In this document: piece by piece, positions 23,643 through 35,231 of the stretch
Numbering within the stretch: position 1 is the stretch's first letter
How the letters are laid out: every line of letters starts with the position of its first letter
Translations under genes and position numbers: made by a program
NCBI RefSeq assembly: GCF_019459305.1
Contig: NZ_JAIBES010000146.1
Span: 1-38,081 of the forward strand
Origin: Sphingopyxis sp.
GTDB lineage: Bacteria; Pseudomonadota; Alphaproteobacteria; Sphingomonadales; Sphingomonadaceae
Length of the DNA: 38,081 bases
Reading direction: 5' to 3'
Notes under the pieces: generated by a model
Seen by the model: the letters and a program-made list of their open reading frames with translations, nothing else
What the model was told of the DNA's origin: nothing
Databases searched by the model: none

Positions 23643-24610
23643 GCGCCGCTGCCGCGCAGGCCAACGCCAAATCGCGCAGCGCGCGGGCGAAGAAAGTCCG
23701 CCAGTTCATCACCCCCGAAGGGGTCGATCTGGAATTGCGCATCGCAAGTTCGGGGCTGCGGTTTGGGGCGCTGCTGGTCGATCTGATCCTGATCGTGCTG
23801 GCGTTATTCCTGTTCTCGCTCGTGATGCTGTGGATCGGCTTTGCCTCGCAATCGGACATCACCATGGTCGTCTGGATGCTTGGCGCCTTCCTGCTGCGCA
23901 CCTTCTGGTTCGTCGGCTTCGAGCTGGGATCACGCGCCGCGACGCCGGGCAAAAGGCTGATGGGCATTCGCGTCGTGGCGCGCGACGGCGGGGGGGTGAA
24001 CCCCCCCCCCGGGGGGGCGCGCCAAATGATACGCGCGCGCGCGCGGTTACAGGCGCGGCTTGAGGTGGGGGTGGGGGGGGCGGGGCGGCCGGCCCCGCGC
24101 CACGCCGTGGTGGCGCGCAATCTGATCCGCGAGCTCGAGCTGTTCCTGCCGCTGATGATGCTGGGGGTCGGCGCGGCGGAGGATATGGTGTCGGGCTGGA
24201 CGATGGCGGCGGGGGTGCTGTGGTCGCTGACGCTCAGCCTGTTCCTGCTGTTCAACCGCGACCGGATGCGAATGGGCGATCTGATCGCCGGAACCTGGGT
24301 GGTGATGGCGCAGCGCGTGAAGCTCGACGCCGATATCGCCACCGGCACCGCGGGCGACGCGATGACGTTCAGCGAGGCCGAACTGGCGGTGTACGGCATT
24401 TTCGAATTGCAGGAGCTCGAACGCGTCCTGCGCGGCAGGGACGCCCGCGCGATGCGCGAGGTCGCCGACACGATCCGCGCCAAAATCGGCCGCCCCGTCG
24501 CCGAAGAGGATGACGTCTTCCTGCTGAGCTACTACCGCCAATTGAAAGCCCGGCTCGAACGCAAATTGCTGTTCGGCAAACGGCGAGAGGATAAATATGC
24601 CAGTGACTGA
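23639..24610 (+). CDS. RDD-family membrane protein with an internal low-complexity insertion
   Basis: Reads as 323 aa. Two or three transmembrane helices (LLVDLILIVLALFLFSLVMLW; VVWMLGAFLLRTFWFVGFEL) are followed by the RDD signature TPGKRLMGIRVVARDGG. The next 35 or so residues are glycine/proline/arginine filler before normal RDD sequence resumes at AVVARNLIRELELFLPL, with a further helix pair and a charged C-terminal tail. The filler corresponds to the G/C homopolymer block at 23990-24102. The family normally goes from DGG through about six residues to AVVARN, so the real protein is probably near 290 aa. The reading frame is preserved. It is the last gene of the MoxR cluster proper. Confidence 0.8.
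   Translation: MSAAAAQANAKSRSARAKKVRQFITPEGVDLELRIASSGLRFGALLVDLILIVLALFLFSLVMLWIGFASQSDITMVVWMLGAFLLRTFWFVGFELGSRAATPGKRLMGIRVVARDGGGVNPPPGGARQMIRARARLQARLEVGVGGAGRPAPRHAVVARNLIRELELFLPLMMLGVGAAEDMVSGWTMAAGVLWSLTLSLFLLFNRDRMRMGDLIAGTWVVMAQRVKLDADIATGTAGDAMTFSEAELAVYGIFELQELERVLRGRDARAMREVADTIRAKIGRPVAEEDDVFLLSYYRQLKARLERKLLFGKRREDKYASD
23990..24102. other. G/C homopolymer block, probable mis-assembly inside the RDD gene
   Basis: This stretch contains seven or more consecutive G, C or alternating CG in several places, with almost no normal codon structure. It sits exactly between two halves of a conserved motif. Its composition matches the damaged window ends, so a badly filled gap or low-quality reads explain it better than a genuine insertion. 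Confidence 0.65.
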
Positions 24611-25286
24611 CCCGAATTCGGTAACCGCTGCGCTGCATCAGCGGCGATCGATCCGCAAATTTACCGACCAGCCCGTCGATCAGGCGCTGCTCCGGGATAT
24701 TTTCGCCGCGGCGCAGCGCGCGCCGTCGGGCGGCAATCTTCAGCCCTGGCAGGCGACGGTGCTGACCGGCGCACCCTGGGCGGCGGTGAAGGATGCGGTC
24801 GCGGCGCGGCTGGCGATGGGGCGCGAGGGTTATCAGCCCGAATATGACATCTATCCCAAGGGGCTGACCGATCCGTGGGAGACGCGGCGCTTCGGGGTCG
24901 GCGAGGGGCTCTATGCCGCACTCGGTATCCCGCGCGAAGACAAGGCGGGTCGGCTGGCTCAGTTCGTGGAGAATTACCGGGGTTTCGGCGCACCGGTGAT
25001 GCTTTTCCTCCACTGCTCGCGCATCATGGGGCCACCGCAATGGTCGGACATGGGCATGTGGCTGCAATCGGTGATGCTGCTGCTCGTCGAGGGCGGGCTC
25101 GCCAGTTGTCCGCAGGAATGCTGGGCGATGTATGGCAAGACGGTGCGGGAGACGCTGGCGCTGGGCGACGGCCAGATTTTGTTCACCGGCCTCGCGATCG
25201 GCTATGCCGACGAAAACGCCGCGGTGAACCAGTGGCCGGTGCCGCGCGTAGGACTGGACGAAGTGATCGATTGGCAGGGATTTTGA
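24597..25286 (+). CDS. Nitroreductase-family FMN-dependent oxidoreductase
   Basis: 229 aa cytoplasmic. The N-terminal FMN-binding signature is HQRRSIRKFTDQPVD, then AAQRAPSGGNLQPWQATVL. A central insertion (YDIYPKGLTDPWETRRFGVG) and the C-terminal FTGLAIGYAD complete the fold, matching the nitroreductases that reduce nitro compounds or quinones with NAD(P)H. The start overlaps the RDD stop by 14 nt and is preceded by GAGAGG, so it is co-transcribed with the MoxR cluster. Its substrate is unknown. Confidence 0.88.
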   Translation: MPVTDPNSVTAALHQRRSIRKFTDQPVDQALLRDIFAAAQRAPSGGNLQPWQATVLTGAPWAAVKDAVAARLAMGREGYQPEYDIYPKGLTDPWETRRFGVGEGLYAALGIPREDKAGRLAQFVENYRGFGAPVMLFLHCSRIMGPPQWSDMGMWLQSVMLLLVEGGLASCPQECWAMYGKTVRETLALGDGQILFTGLAIGYADENAAVNQWPVPRVGLDEVIDWQGF

Positions 25287-25288
25287 CT

Positions 25289-25795
25289 ATGAAGCGGCAG
25301 CGGATGTGGACACAATATGGGCTGGCGGTGCCGTTGATGCTGGCGGTCGCGGGTTGCGCCGCGGTCCCAACCCCCGCCCCGCCGCCGCCGCGTCCGGCGC
25401 CTGTCGCCGCCGCGCCGACCCCGGCACCGCTTCCGACCCCGACCAGGGGCTGGGAAGAGCGCGCCGTCGATAGTGGCGCGTGGCGTTATGATGCAGGCAG
25501 CCGCGCTGCGGCGTTCATCCCGACCGGCAGCGCCAATCCGCTGCTCACCATGACATGCAGCGGCAGCGCGATACGACTTACCTCGGCACTGGCGGGCGCC
25601 GTCAGCCTGCGCACGAGCGCCGGGACCGACGAGATCCGCTTCGATGGCGGCAGCGCAACGCTGCCCAACCGCGACCCGCGGCTCGACCGCATCGCGTTCA
25701 GCCGCGGACGGTTCGCGCTGGAAACGCCGGAGGGCGGCGCGCTGACGCTGCCGGTGCAGTCGGAGATCGGGCGGGTGATCGAGGATTGTCGATAA
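25289..25795 (+). CDS. Small lipoprotein of unknown function
   Basis: 168 aa with a lipoprotein signal peptide; the lipobox VAGC places the lipidated cysteine at residue 23. A proline/alanine-rich spacer (residues 26-50) leads to a folded C-terminal domain with the pattern WRYD...AAFIPTG...LTMTCSG, a beta-rich sequence I do not recognise as a named family. The start is 2 nt after the nitroreductase stop, with GGCAGGGA upstream, so it is the last gene of this long transcription unit. It is convergent with the next lipoprotein, with a palindromic repeat between the two. Confidence 0.75.
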   Translation: MKRQRMWTQYGLAVPLMLAVAGCAAVPTPAPPPPRPAPVAAAPTPAPLPTPTRGWEERAVDSGAWRYDAGSRAAAFIPTGSANPLLTMTCSGSAIRLTSALAGAVSLRTSAGTDEIRFDGGSATLPNRDPRLDRIAFSRGRFALETPEGGALTLPVQSEIGRVIEDCR

Positions 25796-25801
25796 AAGGA
25801 T

Positions 25802-25935
25802 CCTCCCTGTCGCGCAGCGATGGGGAGGTGGCAGTCCGAAGGACTGACGGTGGTGCAATGGCGCTGCCGTCGCAAGGCCGCTCCACCATTCGCTTCGCGA
25901 ACGGTCCGCCTCCCCAGGGCTTCGCCACAAGGAGG
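25802..25935. repeat. Palindromic dispersed intergenic element, copy B
   Basis: A 134-bp element lying exactly between two convergent genes. The left end CCTCCCTGTCGCG...GATGGGGAGG is an imperfect inverted copy of the right end (CCTCCCCAGG...CCACAAGGAGG). Inner hairpins include CAGTCC-GAA-GGACTG. It belongs to the same family as 21150-21281 and is well placed to end transcription from both sides. Confidence 0.75.
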
Positions 25936-25943
25936 ATTGGCAG

Positions 25944-26390
25944 TTATCCCCCCAGCTGTACCGTTCCGCCCCGGATCCAGCCCCAGCGACACGGACCCTG
26001 ATATTCGCGCGCATTGGCGACCGATTTGCCGACCCCGCACATATCGGGGTCGGTCCCCGGCGCTGCAAAGACCACCCCGAACCAGGCGTCATCGTTGGTT
26101 GCTTCGCACAGCGACACATTGGCACCGCCCGCCAGCTTGGCCTTGACCGCGCGCGTTTCGTCAGGCGCCCAATAGACGTCGGTACCGCCCGCCTTGACGC
26201 GACTGATGCTCGAACAAGCAGGCAGGCTTGGCCCCTCGGTGCCGATCATCACCGCGCGCGTCGCGAGCGGTTCGCCCGCCACGGCCGGAGCATTTTCGGC
26301 AGGCGGTTCGGGCTGGCTGCACGCGGCGAGCGGCATTGCCAGCGCAGCAGCCAGCGACAAAGCGATACGGGGGGAGCGATGCGTTTTCAT
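25944..26390 (-). CDS. Lipoprotein with an SH3-like domain
   Basis: 148 aa. The lipobox LAAC puts the modified cysteine at residue 24. After a Pro/Glu spacer, the C-terminal half resembles a bacterial SH3-like fold (VKAGGTDVYWAPDETRAVKAKL, then DAWFGVVFAAPG and CRWGWIRGGTVQL), with cysteines that could form disulfides in the periplasm. Such domains often bind peptidoglycan. That function is only a possibility here. It is divergent from gyrB (about 106-nt gap) and convergent with the lipoprotein before it. Confidence 0.7.
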   Translation of the reverse strand: MKTHRSPRIALSLAAALAMPLAACSQPEPPAENAPAVAGEPLATRAVMIGTEGPSLPACSSISRVKAGGTDVYWAPDETRAVKAKLAGGANVSLCEATNDDAWFGVVFAAPGTDPDMCGVGKSVANAREYQGPCRWGWIRGGTVQLGG

Positions 26391-26403
26391 GCCCCGAATC
26401 TAG

Positions 26404-29073
<2,670 letters not shown>

Positions 29074-29141
29074 TTTCGATTGGTTCCGCTGAAACGGCAC
29101 CGATTCCAACCTCCGGACGCAAATAGACATCAGTCCAACGC

Positions 29142-29173
29142 GCGGTGGCTTGCCTTGGTGAGCCACCGCTGCT
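29142..29173 (+). terminator. Stem-loop after gyrB
   Basis: GCGGTGGCT (29142-29150) and AGCCACCGC (29161-29169) make a perfect 9-bp stem with a 10-nt loop, followed by TGCTTTTGG. It lies 68 nt after the gyrB stop. The short T-run makes it a plausible, not strong, intrinsic terminator. Confidence 0.5.
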
Positions 29174-29204
29174 TTTGGCGCTCCCACGATAAGGGGATGA
29201 TGTC

Positions 29205-29609
29205 ATGCGGGTCTTTTCAGCGATGCTGATGCCGCTTGTGCTCACGGTTTCGGCCGCAGCGCAGGACGTAGAAGTTTCCGATCAGGCCATTGCCGCGATC
29301 GTCCAGGAAGCCGAAATCGACAGCGGCGTCGCGAGCTATTACGGCCGCGAACTCGCTGGCAACCGCACCGCCAACGGCGAGCGTTTCAATCCCGACGAAT
29401 TGACCGCCGCGCACCGCACCCTCGCCTTTGGCAGCAAGGTGCGCGTTACCAACACCGCCACCGGCGACAGTGTGATCGTCCGCATCAACGACCGCGGCCC
29501 TTTTCATCGCGGCCGGGTGATCGACGTCAGCCACGCCGCCGCGCGGGAAATCGGAATGCACCGCAGCGGCACCGCGCGGGTAAAGCTGGCGCTGCTGAAC
29601 GACGATTGA
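29205..29609 (+). CDS. RlpA-like septal-ring family protein (double-psi beta-barrel)
   Basis: 134 aa. The signal peptide is MRVFSAMLMPLVLTVSAAAQ, without a lipobox, so it is a soluble periplasmic protein rather than a lipoprotein. The domain matches the RlpA core: GVASYYGRELAGNRTANGER, HRTLAFGSKVRVTN, VRINDRGPFHRGRVIDVSHA. RlpA proteins are lytic transglycosylases that act on peptidoglycan without stem peptides. This one lacks the C-terminal SPOR domain that targets RlpA to the division site, so septal localisation is uncertain. It is preceded by AAGGGGATGATGTC and is convergent with glutaminase. Confidence 0.88.
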   Translation: MRVFSAMLMPLVLTVSAAAQDVEVSDQAIAAIVQEAEIDSGVASYYGRELAGNRTANGERFNPDELTAAHRTLAFGSKVRVTNTATGDSVIVRINDRGPFHRGRVIDVSHAAAREIGMHRSGTARVKLALLNDD

Positions 29610-29660
29610 CGGGCGTAGAGTAAGGGTCGGGTTGCGGCCAAAAAAGCGACACTGGTTCTC

Positions 29661-29679
29661 CCCTCCCTGAAAGGGAGGG
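29661..29679. terminator. Hairpin between convergent rlpA-like and glutaminase genes
   Basis: CCCTCCCT and AGGGAGGG form a perfect 8-bp stem with a 3-nt loop, placed between two genes that end 52 nt to the left and 46 nt to the right. No T-tract follows. It may act as a bidirectional transcription end or be a decayed relative of the CCTCC/GGAGG repeat family. Confidence 0.4.
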
Positions 29680-29724
29680 CGATGTCTCAAATCTACCCCA
29701 GCTCTGCCATTCATCCGCCGTTGG

Positions 29725-30654
29725 TCAATCGAACACCGACCATCCCGCCGCATAGGCGAAATGTTCGAGCGCGACGGCGCCCGCGAGCGATGTGCCAGCT
29801 TCGTTGAGTCCGGGCGACCACACCGCGATCGATCCCTGCCCGGGGGCGATGCATAGGATCCCGCCGCCGACGCCGCTCTTGCCCGGCAGGCCGACGCGGA
29901 AGGCGAATTCGCCGCTGTTGTCGTAGTGGCCACAGAGCATCATGATCGCGTTGATGCGGCGCGCTCGATGCGCTTCGACGATCTGTTCGCCGGTGAGCGG
30001 ATCGCGGCCTTCCATCGCCAGGAACAGCCCGGCGCGCGCGAGCTGGCGGCAGCTCATCGCGATTGCGCATTGGCGGAAATAGACGCCGACGACGGTTTCG
30101 ACGGGGTGCCGCAGATTGCCGAACGCATCCATGAAATGGGCCAGGCTGCGGTTGCGCGCGCCGGCTTCGGATTCGGAAAAGGCAACGTCGAAGTCGATTT
30201 CGACACTGTCATCGCCCGCGCGGGCGCGGATAAATTCGAGGATTTCTTCGGCGACCGCATCACCCTCGCGCCCGTCGATCAGCCGGTCCGTGGTCGCGAT
30301 CGCACCCGCGTTGATCAGCGGGTTGCGCGGAATGCCCTGCTCGCTTTCGAGCTGGACGACCGAATTGAACGCGCTCCCCGACGGCTCGCGACCGACGCTG
30401 GTCCACAGGTCGCTGCCGACGCGGCGCAGCGCGAGCGCCAGCGTGAATATTTTCGACACCGACTGGATCGAAAAGGCTTCATCCGCGTCGCCCGACGTGT
30501 GGACGGTGCCGTCTGGAAGGGCGAGCGCGAAACCGAGCTTGTTCGGATCGACCTTCGCCAGCGCCGGGATATAATCGGCGACGCGCCCTTGCCTCAGTTG
30601 CTCGGTCGCCAGCAGCATGGCTTCGTCGATATGATGGCGGAGGTTCTCGGTCAT
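29725..30654 (-). CDS. glsA: Glutaminase A
   Basis: 309-aa enzyme hydrolysing L-glutamine to glutamate and ammonia, a serine-dependent penicillin-binding-protein-like fold. The catalytic SVSK (S65, K68) lies in [10 protein letters not shown]. Further conserved segments are [27 protein letters not shown], the NxxxA-type region of the C-terminal half, [19 protein letters not shown] and [15 protein letters not shown]. Length is typical (about 305-310). The ribosome site is weak. It is divergent from the Lhr-like helicase with a 73-nt gap, so the two may share a control region. Confidence 0.95.
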   Translation of the reverse strand: MTENLRHHIDEAMLLATEQLRQGRVADYIPALAKVDPNKLGFALALPDGTVHTSGDADEAFSIQSVSKIFTLALALRRVGSDLWTSVGREPSGSAFNSVVQLESEQGIPRNPLINAGAIATTDRLIDGREGDAVAEEILEFIRARAGDDSVEIDFDVAFSESEAGARNRSLAHFMDAFGNLRHPVETVVGVYFRQCAIAMSCRQLARAGLFLAMEGRDPLTGEQIVEAHRARRINAIMMLCGHYDNSGEFAFRVGLPGKSGVGGGILCIAPGQGSIAVWSPGLNEAGTSLAGAVALEHFAYAAGWSVFD

Positions 30655-30727
30655 CCGCGATGCGTACCGCAGGAGCGCCGAACGGGAAAGGCTTGCCGCC
30701 GCCTCATCGCGGCCCCACGTTCTCCAT

Positions 30728-33136
30728 ATGAACCTCCCCGCCCCTTTTACCGACTGGTTCGCTGCGCGCGGCTGGCGGCTGCGGCGGCATCAGGCCGATA
30801 TGCTCAGCGCTGGTGAGCGCGGCGAACATGCGTTGCTCGTCGCAGCGACTGGGGCTGGAAAGACGCTGTCGGGGTTTCTGCCGACGCTCGTTGATCTGAC
30901 CGCGCACCCGACCGACCGGCTGCACACGCTCTACGTGTCACCGCTCAAGGCCTTGGCTGCCGATGTCGAACGCAATCTGCTCGGCCCGATCGCCGAAATG
31001 GACCTTGCCATCAGCGTCGAGAGCCGCAGCGGCGATACGTCGTCGGACAAGAAGGCGCGCCAGCGCAGCCGGCCCCCGAATATCTTGCTGACCACCCCCG
31101 AATCCTTGTCGCTGCTGGTCTCCTATCCTGACAGCTTTACGATGTTCGCCGATCTCAAGACGGTGGTGATCGACGAAATCCACGCCTTCGCGCCGGGAAA
31201 ACGTGGCGACCTGCTCAGCCTTGCGCTGGCACGGTTGCAGGCGATCGCGCCGGGCCTGCGCCGCGTCGGGCTGTCGGCGACGATCGCCGATACCACCGCG
31301 TACCGCGCATGGCTGGCGCCCGACAGCGATGCTGGCAGCGTGACGCTGGTGGAGGGGGAAGCGGGCGCCGACCCCGACATCCAGATCCTGCTGCCCGAGG
31401 GCGCCGTGCCATGGGCGGGGCATTCGGGGCGTTATGCGGTGCATCAGGTGATGGCCGAGGTCGCCAAGAACCGCACCACGATCATCTTTTGCAACACCCG
31501 CGGGCTCGCCGAGCTGATCTTTCAGGAATTGTGGAAGGTAAACGACCTGTCGCTGCCGATCGCGATCCACCACGGCAGCCTCGACCGCGAGGCGCGCCAG
31601 CGCGCCGAAGCGGCGATGGCCGAAGGGCGATTGCGCGCGCTGGTCGCGACCTCCAGTCTCGACCTCGGACTCGACTGGGGCGACGTCGACTGCGTGATCC
31701 AGATGGGGGCGCCCAAGGGGTCGTCGCGGCTGCTCCAGCGCATCGGGCGCGCCAATCACCGGCTGGACGAGCCGAGCAAGGCACTGATCGTCCCTGGCAA
31801 TCGTTTCGAATATCTGGAGGCGCAGGCGGCCTTGGATGCAGTCGAGGCGGGCGAGCGCGACGCCGACCGCTTCCGCCCCGGCGCGCTCGACGTGCTGGCG
31901 CAGCATGTGATGGCGCTCGCCTGCGCGGCGCCGTTCCAGGAGGATGCGCTGCTGGCGGAAATCCGTTCGGCAGCGCCGTATCGCTGGGTTGATGCAACGC
32001 TTTTTTCCCGCCTGCTCGGCTTTGTCCGCGACGGCGGCTATGCGCTCAAAAGCTATGACCGCTTTCGCCGCCTTGCCCCCGACGGACGAGGCGGCTGGCG
32101 CATCGCACATCCCAGACTCGCCGCCCAGCACCGGCTCAACGCCGGGATTATCGTCGATGCGCCGACACTCGATGTGCGGTTCAAGAACGGGCGGCGGCTC
32201 GGCACGGTCGAGGAATATTTTGCGAGCACGTTAAGCCCCGGCGACACCTTTGCCTTTGCGGGGCTCAGCCTGGAGGTCGAGGGCATCCGCGACTCGGACG
32301 TCCTCGTTCGCGCCACGACGAAGCCGGCGCGCATTCCCTCCTATATGGGCGCCCGCATGGCGCTGTCGACGCGGCTCGCTGACCGGGTGCGCGGCTTCCT
32401 TGCCGATCCGGCGAGTTGGGCACTCTTTCCTGCGGACGTCCGCTTCTGGCTCGAGATGCAGGCGCTACGCTCGGTGTTGCCGCGCCCCGGCGAGCTGCTC
32501 GTCGAAACCTTCCCGCACGAGGGCAATCATTATCTGGTCGCCTATCCGTTCGAGGGATGGAACGCGCACCAGTCGCTCGGCATGCTGATCACCAAAAGGA
32601 TGGAGCGCGCCGGGTTGCAACCGCTGGGCTTCGTCGCCTCCGATTATGCGCTGGCGATCTGGTCGCTGCGCCCGGTCGCCGACCCGGCCGCGCTGTTCGA
32701 CGCGGCGATCCTTGAGGATGAATTTGTCGAATGGGTCGAGGGATCGCACCTGCTCAAGCGCGCCTTTCGCGAGGTCGCGGTGATCGGCGGGCTGATCGAG
32801 CGCCAGCACCCCGGCAAGCGCAAGACCGGCAAGCAGGTGACCTTTTCGACCGACCTGATCTTTGACGTGCTGCGCAAATATGAGCCCGACCATCTGCTGC
32901 TCGAAGCCGCCTGGGCCGATGCCCGCGAGCGCCTGACTGATGTCGCGCGGCTAGGCGACCTCCTCGACCGTGCGGCGGGGACGATGCTGCACCAGCGGCT
33001 CGATCGGATCAGTCCGCTGGCGATCCCGGTGCTGGTGCTGATCGGGCGCGAAAGCGTCGCCGGCGCCGATGTCGATGATGCATTGCTCGGCGAACTGGCC
33101 GACAGCCTGGCCGATCAGGCGATGGGTCAGGGTTGA
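30728..33136 (+). CDS. Ligase-associated DNA damage response DEXH-box helicase (Lhr-like)
   Basis: 802-aa superfamily 2 helicase. Motif I is ATGAGKT (40-46), motif Ia [12 protein letters not shown], motif [11 protein letters not shown] (DEIH at 149-152), motif III LSATIAD, and motifs [18 protein letters not shown] and RIGRANHR. A winged-helix and C-terminal Lhr domain follow ([20 protein letters not shown]). Proteins of this length belong to the set that also includes an exonuclease, an ATP-dependent ligase and the PdeM endonuclease. PdeM is found 1.2 kb downstream, but the exonuclease and ligase are absent from the window. No clear ribosome site precedes the ATG. Confidence 0.93.
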   Translation: MNLPAPFTDWFAARGWRLRRHQADMLSAGERGEHALLVAATGAGKTLSGFLPTLVDLTAHPTDRLHTLYVSPLKALAADVERNLLGPIAEMDLAISVESRSGDTSSDKKARQRSRPPNILLTTPESLSLLVSYPDSFTMFADLKTVVIDEIHAFAPGKRGDLLSLALARLQAIAPGLRRVGLSATIADTTAYRAWLAPDSDAGSVTLVEGEAGADPDIQILLPEGAVPWAGHSGRYAVHQVMAEVAKNRTTIIFCNTRGLAELIFQELWKVNDLSLPIAIHHGSLDREARQRAEAAMAEGRLRALVATSSLDLGLDWGDVDCVIQMGAPKGSSRLLQRIGRANHRLDEPSKALIVPGNRFEYLEAQAALDAVEAGERDADRFRPGALDVLAQHVMALACAAPFQEDALLAEIRSAAPYRWVDATLFSRLLGFVRDGGYALKSYDRFRRLAPDGRGGWRIAHPRLAAQHRLNAGIIVDAPTLDVRFKNGRRLGTVEEYFASTLSPGDTFAFAGLSLEVEGIRDSDVLVRATTKPARIPSYMGARMALSTRLADRVRGFLADPASWALFPADVRFWLEMQALRSVLPRPGELLVETFPHEGNHYLVAYPFEGWNAHQSLGMLITKRMERAGLQPLGFVASDYALAIWSLRPVADPAALFDAAILEDEFVEWVEGSHLLKRAFREVAVIGGLIERQHPGKRKTGKQVTFSTDLIFDVLRKYEPDHLLLEAAWADARERLTDVARLGDLLDRAAGTMLHQRLDRISPLAIPVLVLIGRESVAGADVDDALLGELADSLADQAMGQG

Positions 33137-33141
33137 TCGCT

Positions 33142-33188
33142 CCTCCCGGTGGCGAAACCATGGGGAGGGAAGAAACCATGGGGAGGGG
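33142..33188. repeat. Fragment of the palindromic intergenic element, copy C
   Basis: A single 27-bp end unit (CCTCCCGGTGGCG...ATGGGGAGG, 33142-33168) closely matches the ends of the elements at 21150 and 25802. It is followed by a tandem duplication of its last half (GAAACCATGGGGAGGGG, to 33188). It looks like a decayed or solo end of the same repeat family. It sits between the helicase and protease genes. Confidence 0.6.
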
Positions 33189-33268
33189 AAAATGTCACCT
33201 CGGCGTTTCGCTTGCTGCCAGCCCGGATGAGGCGTAGATTACGGCCAAACATAAAGAGGATGCCCGCA

Positions 33269-34315
33269 ATGACCCACCTTTTCAGGCGGTCGATGTTCTG
33301 GACGGCACTACTCGCCGCGCCGGTGCTGATCGGCGCCAGCCAGACTCCCCCCGCGCCGCCCCCCGTTGCCGTTCCATCCAACGGCGATTCGGCTGACGTC
33401 CTTGTCGAACCCGGCACGGCCAGCGAGATCGTCCCATTCATTCAGCCGTTCGACCTCGACGCAACGCGGCGGATGTCGGTGCAGGTCATGGTCGGCGGCA
33501 AAGGCCCGTTCGCTTTCCTCGTCGATACCGGCGCCGAACGGACCGTAATCGCACGCGAACTCGCCGCACGACTGGAGCTGGTCGAAGGTGCCAAGCTGCG
33601 GCTCGCGACGATCGGCGGGTCGGCAACGGTGCCGAGTTTCCGCGTTGCCGCGCTGCAAATGTCGGACCTGCGCCTGGCGTCCGTCGAAGCGCCCGCCTTT
33701 CACGGTCGTCATATCGGCGCTGCCGGGCTGATCGGCGTCGACATGCTCGAAAAACGCCGGGTGCTGATCGATTTCCGCAAGGAAAGGATGCAGATCCTGG
33801 AAACGCGCCGCCGCGCGCCGTCGCTGATCAAGGATGATGACGCAATCGTCGTCACCGCGCGCAATTCGGCCGGCCGCCTGATTCTTTCCGACGCGCGGCT
33901 GCACGGCAAACGCATCGACGTCATTGTCGACACCGGCGCGCAGACCAGCGTTGGCAACATGGCGTTGCAAAGACTGGTCGCGGCCCGGCGCGCGAACCGG
34001 CTGCCCTTTTCCGCGACCGAGTTGACCGCGGTGACGGGCGAGGATGTTCCCGCCTTGCGCACCGCGATCAAGCGCATCGTTATCAACGGGCTGGACATCA
34101 ACGACCTGCCGGTCAGCTTTGCCGACAGTCAGGCGTTCCGTGTGCTGGGGCTCCACGACCGCCCCGCGCTGTTGCTCGGGATGGACAGCCTGTCGTTGTT
34201 CGACCGGGTGGAGATCGATTTCCCCAACCGGCGCGTCGTGTTCGACCTGCCCGATGGGGCGAACCGCCAGACCGGGCAGCGCTTTGCCGCGCACATGGTG
34301 CTGCCCGGCAGCTAG
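33269..34315 (+). CDS. Secreted retropepsin-like aspartyl protease with two DTGA lobes
   Basis: 348 aa. The start at 33269 follows AAAGAGG by 9 nt and gives a signal peptide (MTHLFRRSMFWTALLAAPVL, cleavage near GAS-QT). Two homologous lobes are visible. The first has FLVDTGAERTVI (DTG at 86-88), the second VIVDTGAQTSVG (DTG at 221-223), each with a later hydrophobic-glycine strand (GLIGVDML; ALLLGMDSL). A single-chain protein carrying two DTG motifs could form the active site without dimerising, as in pepsins. The substrate is unknown. It lies between two DNA-repair genes but is predicted periplasmic, so a shared job is unlikely. Confidence 0.82.
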   Translation: MTHLFRRSMFWTALLAAPVLIGASQTPPAPPPVAVPSNGDSADVLVEPGTASEIVPFIQPFDLDATRRMSVQVMVGGKGPFAFLVDTGAERTVIARELAARLELVEGAKLRLATIGGSATVPSFRVAALQMSDLRLASVEAPAFHGRHIGAAGLIGVDMLEKRRVLIDFRKERMQILETRRRAPSLIKDDDAIVVTARNSAGRLILSDARLHGKRIDVIVDTGAQTSVGNMALQRLVAARRANRLPFSATELTAVTGEDVPALRTAIKRIVINGLDINDLPVSFADSQAFRVLGLHDRPALLLGMDSLSLFDRVEIDFPNRRVVFDLPDGANRQTGQRFAAHMVLPGS

Positions 34316-34355
34316 CGCGCTTGCGGGCTGCCAGCAGCATTGCCATAGCGGCGCC

Positions 34356-35072
34356 ATGTCCGCCGCCGCGCCCTTTGCCTATGCCGGGCAGTCCTTTCAG
34401 ATGCTGCCTGACCGGGCGCTGTTCTGGCCGCGCCACGGCGCGCTGATCGTCGCCGACCTGCATCTGGAAAAGGCGAGCTGGTATGCGGCGCTGGGCCAGC
34501 CGCTGCCGCCCTATGACAGCCATGATACGCTCGACCGGCTCGCGCGGCTTGCCGCAGCGACCGGCGCGCGCGCGATCTGGTGCCTTGGCGACAGTTTCCA
34601 CGACCGCGATGCTGCCAACCGCATCGTTCCCGCAATCGCCGAGCGTCTGCGCGGGCAGGCCGCCGCGACGCAGCTGCTGTGGATCGCGGGCAATCATGAC
34701 GGGCTGACCGGCGGCGCGTGGGGCGGCGAGATCGCTGACGAGCATGTCGTCGACGGCATCGTCTTTCGGCACCAAAGTCTGGTTCACGAAACCAGGCCCG
34801 AAGTGTCGGGGCATTTCCACCCCAAGCTGCGGCTGAATGTCCGCGGCCGCCATGTGTCGCGCCCCTGCTTTGCGGGCGACGAACGGCGATTGATTCTGCC
34901 CGCCTTTGGCAGTCTGACCGGCGGAATGACCGCCACCGACCCGGTGATCGCCGAAAATTTCGCTGGACCCTATCAGGCGATGCTGGTGGTGCGCGGGCGC
35001 CGGCTTTGCTTTCCCTGCACTGGCAGCGCGCGCGATGACGCTACGGCAAGCCGCACCCTTGGCGCCAGCTAG
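34356..35072 (+). CDS. pdeM: Ligase-associated DNA damage response endonuclease PdeM
   Basis: 238-aa metallophosphoesterase. The metal-binding motifs are in order: VADLHLEKASWYA (D-x-H), GDSFHD, GNHDG and GHFHPKL, followed by CFAGDERRLILPAFGSLTGG, which is characteristic of the PdeM family that works with the Lhr-like helicase, exonuclease and ligase. The start at 34356 is the first Met giving the complete family N-terminus (MSAAAPFAYAGQSF). The gene begins 40 nt after the protease stop, so it may be on the same transcript as the helicase. Confidence 0.9.
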   Translation: MSAAAPFAYAGQSFQMLPDRALFWPRHGALIVADLHLEKASWYAALGQPLPPYDSHDTLDRLARLAAATGARAIWCLGDSFHDRDAANRIVPAIAERLRGQAAATQLLWIAGNHDGLTGGAWGGEIADEHVVDGIVFRHQSLVHETRPEVSGHFHPKLRLNVRGRHVSRPCFAGDERRLILPAFGSLTGGMTATDPVIAENFAGPYQAMLVVRGRRLCFPCTGSARDDATASRTLGAS

Positions 35073-35231
35073 CCGCTAAGCACCGCCGAACGGGCACTTT
35101 TTCGCCTGTGGCCAAAAAGCCTCACCCCTCCAGAAACGACGTAAATGCGTGCCTTATGCTGGATCGCGCACGCAATTGAGTTATGCTTCGCGCGCAACAA
35201 AAATAATGAAATATTGAGAGGAGTGCCCGAC

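Noticed and set aside
24001..24110. Genuine repeat or G-quadruplex regulatory element inside the RDD gene
   Set aside because: It interrupts a conserved coding motif and matches the homopolymer artefacts at both contig ends, so mis-assembly is the simpler explanation.
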